Below, one piece after another: positions 6,991-7,840 of a stretch of 7,840 nt of DNA. The position numbers were made by a program, and so were the translations under genes. This DNA is from JAAYAY01 sp964429355 (GTDB taxonomy: Bacteria > Planctomycetota > Planctomycetia > Pirellulales > Thermoguttaceae). The stretch's first letter is position 1; each line of letters starts with the position of its first letter. The notes beneath the pieces were generated by a model. That model did not search any database and was not told the origin of the DNA. It worked only from the letters and a program-made list of their open reading frames with translations. The stretch covers positions 1-7,840 of the forward strand of contig CAYSCH010000423.1 of NCBI GenBank assembly GCA_964429355.1, written 5' to 3'.

Positions 6991-7033
6991 GGGCAAAATA
7001 AAACCAGAAGTAGCGAGCAAAGGTTCGGTTCAT
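6959..7033 (-). CDS. Aromatic-amino-acid-rich leader peptide of aroF
   Basis: A 24-codon ORF from the ATG at 7033 to the TAG at 6961-6959. Residues 5-13 read FARYFWFYF: four Phe, two Tyr and one Trp in nine codons, followed by a Gly-rich end (CGTGGGL). The next features in the same direction are a strong intrinsic terminator and then the gene for the first enzyme of aromatic amino acid synthesis. This is the arrangement of a ribosome-mediated attenuator, as in the trp and pheA leaders of enterobacteria. Stalling on the aromatic codons (7021-6995) when charged tRNA is short would leave 6990-6977 free to form the antiterminator; fast translation would cover or refold it and allow termination. 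A purine-rich stretch (AAAAGAAG, 7045-7038) just upstream may serve as a weak ribosome binding site. The peptide itself probably has no other function. It is in frame with a longer open frame to 7387, which is not protein-like. Confidence 0.87.
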   Translation of the reverse strand: MNRTFARYFWFYFAPPSCGTGGGL

Positions 7034-7046
7034 GTTTCTTCTTTTC

Positions 7047-7080
7047 GACCACAGTGAGGCCAAATCTTGCCTCTTCGGTC
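7047..7080 (-). promoter_or_regulatory. 5' hairpin of the aroF leader transcript
   Basis: GACC (7080-7077) pairs with GGTC (7050-7047), and inside it GAGGC (7073-7069) pairs with GCCTC (7060-7056) over an 8-nt loop. It ends 13 nt before the leader ATG and would start almost exactly at the transcription start predicted from the -10 box at 7091-7086. It could protect the 5' end or pause RNA polymerase so that the first ribosome can catch up; that role is inferred. Confidence 0.55.
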
Positions 7081-7085
7081 TATTT

Positions 7086-7116
7086 TTTATAACTCCCGGC
7101 CAAAAGGCAAGGGCAA
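7086..7116 (-). promoter_or_regulatory. Candidate promoter of the aroF leader transcript
   Basis: On the minus strand TTGCCC (7116-7111) and TATAAA (7091-7086) are 19 bp apart (18 bp if TTATAA is used). Start of transcription would be near 7080, directly at the 5' hairpin. The -10 box is good, the -35 is four of six and the spacing is long, so this is a moderate match. Confidence 0.45.
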
Positions 7117-7134
7117 AATCCAAGAATCTCTCTA

Positions 7135-7214
7135 AGGACCTATCCCAAAACCACAAGAAAGGTCTCCCACGGGCGGAAAACGGTAGGAGCGGCAGCAGTT
7201 TTGGGATCGGCTCT
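7135..7214. repeat. Inverted repeat with 10-bp perfect core arms
   Basis: ATCCCAAAAC (7142-7151) and GTTTTGGGAT (7198-7207) are perfect inverse copies. Allowing two mismatches the arms extend to 7135 and 7214 (15 of 17 positions pair). The 46-bp centre holds no gene. CTCTAAG occurs in direct orientation at 7130-7136 and 7211-7217. It could be a remnant of a small mobile element or a structured upstream region; neither is proven. It sits just upstream of the aroF leader promoter. Confidence 0.6.
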
Positions 7215-7267
7215 AAGAAGCCCTCACAAAACGTACGAGTTTCCCACGGGCATGGATGTGCACAGCC

Positions 7268-7310
7268 GGTGGTTTTGTTAGCGGCTCCAAAAGCCGTGAA
7301 CAAAACCACC
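7268..7310. repeat. Long near-perfect hairpin
   Basis: GGTGGTTTTGTT (7268-7279) and AACAAAACCACC (7299-7310) are perfect 12-bp inverse arms. Inside, CGGCT (7282-7286) pairs with AGCCG (7292-7296) over a 5-nt loop, with one mismatch and one G-U between the blocks. Eighteen pairs in 43 bp is far more than expected by chance. No T run follows on either strand, so it is not a standard terminator. Confidence 0.7.
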
Positions 7311-7481
7311 ACATTGCTTGCAGCAAACCCCTTTCTTCCGCTTCCTTCGTTTTTTGGGGGGGTGGCCAAAAATAACGGCTCCGCCAACCGCTTTCTGTGT
7401 TATACTCTGAACACGCGTATAGATTCCGTTAAGTACATATGTACATATACTAGAATCCCATGCCACCTCTTCCCAACGTCA
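7311..7481. other. AT-richer non-coding stretch with small palindromes
   Basis: No gene is seen. It holds T6G7 (7350-7362) within a 7-bp inverted repeat TTTTTGG (7351-7357)/CCAAAAA (7366-7372), a small stem TTGCT/AGCAA (7314-7326), and GTACATAT repeated in tandem (7433-7448), which makes two overlapping 12-bp palindromes. The composition is clearly less GC-rich than the neighbouring genes. Confidence 0.5.
7398..7406 (+). promoter_or_regulatory. Candidate extended -10 promoter
   Basis: TGTTATACT on the plus strand has the TGN extension and a five-of-six -10 box (TATACT, 7401-7406). No -35 is seen at the normal distance. Transcription would start near 7413 and run through the heptamer tract towards the gene at 7702. 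Confidence 0.3.
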
Positions 7482-7700
7482 CCGGCCCCTGACCCCTGAC
7501 CCCCGACTCCCAACAACTGGCCACTGACAAATGACAAATGACCCCCGACTCCTGACTCCCGTCTCCTGACCCCTGACCCCCCGACTCCCAACAACTGGCC
7601 ACTGACAAATGACAAATGACCCCCGTCCCCTGACTCCTGACTCCTGACCCTCTGTCCTCTTACTCCCCGCTCCCCGCTCCCTGCTCCCTGCTCCGTGCCC
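7482..7700. repeat. Degenerate heptamer tandem-repeat tract with an internal 60-bp duplication
   Basis: Reading from 7482 in steps of seven gives units such as CTGACCC, CCGACTC, CTGACAA, ATGACAA, CTGACTC, CCCGCTC and CCTGCTC, about 31 in all, with single-base phase shifts near 7580 and 7651. Within it 7489-7547 and 7566-7625 are the same sequence except for one extra C, offset by 77 = 11 x 7. Both copies contain the core CAACAACTGGCCACTGACAA. The tract ends one base before the ATG at 7702. Similar heptamer tracts are known from cyanobacterial intergenic DNA, as I recall. Confidence 0.88.
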
Positions 7701-7701
7701 T

Positions 7702-7840
7702 ATGTCCCCTCTCGACTTCATCCGCTCCCACGCCGACATCTTCACCCGCTGCGGCTCCGTCGTCGCCTCCTACCGTACCACGAACGGCCGCCGCTGCGGC
7801 CCCTACTACCGCCTCGCCTACCGCACCGGCGGCCGCCAGC
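7702..7840 (+). CDS. Small basic protein, N-terminal part (runs off the right edge)
   Basis: 46 codons are visible from the ATG at 7702 and the frame is open at the window end. The start reads MSPLDFIRSHADIFTRCGSV, then a Tyr/Arg/Gly-rich part with CGPYYRLAYRTGGRQ. The third codon positions are almost all C or G, as expected for a real gene in this genome. The pattern GSVV.SYR...G...GPYYRL.YR.GGR resembles the short conserved domain of proteins of unknown function in the DUF6788 type, which I recall only approximately; no function is claimed. The tract of pyrimidine-rich heptamers occupies the whole space directly upstream, so there is no Shine-Dalgarno; initiation may be leaderless or SD-independent. 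Confidence 0.68.
   Translation, partial: MSPLDFIRSHADIFTRCGSVVASYRTTNGRRCGPYYRLAYRTGGRQ

Noticed and set aside
6884..7080. T-box riboswitch upstream of aroF
   Set aside because: The conserved T-box sequence (AGGGTGG...) and specifier-loop architecture are absent, while a translatable aromatic-rich ORF explains the arrangement.
6959..7387. Long minus-strand open frame of 142 codons ending at the leader peptide stop
   Set aside because: The part before the ATG at 7033 crosses both inverted repeats, has no protein-like composition and lies upstream of the predicted transcription start. Only the last 24 codons are taken as real.
7482..7700. CRISPR array
   Set aside because: The repeats are contiguous 7-bp units and one duplicated block; there are no constant repeats separated by unique spacers of uniform length.

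Overview
The window looks like a piece of a GC-rich Planctomycetota-type bacterial chromosome. This is inferred from the eukaryotic-like Ser/Thr kinase with a planctomycete-style N-terminal domain, from weak or absent Shine-Dalgarno sequences, and from long non-coding gaps; no rRNA or other marker gene is present to confirm it.

Layout, left to right: the 3' end of a membrane-associated protein gene (2-493, +); cheB, a chemotaxis-type response regulator/methylesterase (693-1808, +); a convergent Tat-exported PHP-domain protein (1896-3251, -); a 750-bp gap with a pyrimidine-rich heptamer tract; a C-terminally membrane-anchored Ser/Thr protein kinase (4003-5565, +); a convergent type I-beta DAHP synthase, aroF (5656-6738, -); a 960-bp region without long genes; and the first 46 codons of a small unrecognised protein (7702-7840, +).

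The most notable content is in the leader of aroF. On the minus strand, a promoter-like site and 5' hairpin precede a 24-codon ORF (7033-6959) in which seven of nine consecutive residues are aromatic (FARYFWFYF: Phe, Tyr and Trp). A 14-bp intrinsic terminator with a long U tract (6929-6884) follows it, then aroF. The last third of the leader ORF can pair with the 5' arm of the terminator over 14 nt (13 pairs), and a local hairpin inside the ORF can hide the same strand. This is the full logic of ribosome-mediated transcription attenuation, here sensing all three end products of the pathway whose first enzyme is aroF.

Upstream of this leader are two strong inverted repeats (7135-7214 and 7268-7310). 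A 219-bp tract of about 31 degenerate 7-bp units (7482-7700) runs directly up to the start codon of the last gene. A shorter tract with the same 7-bp period lies at 3682-3785.
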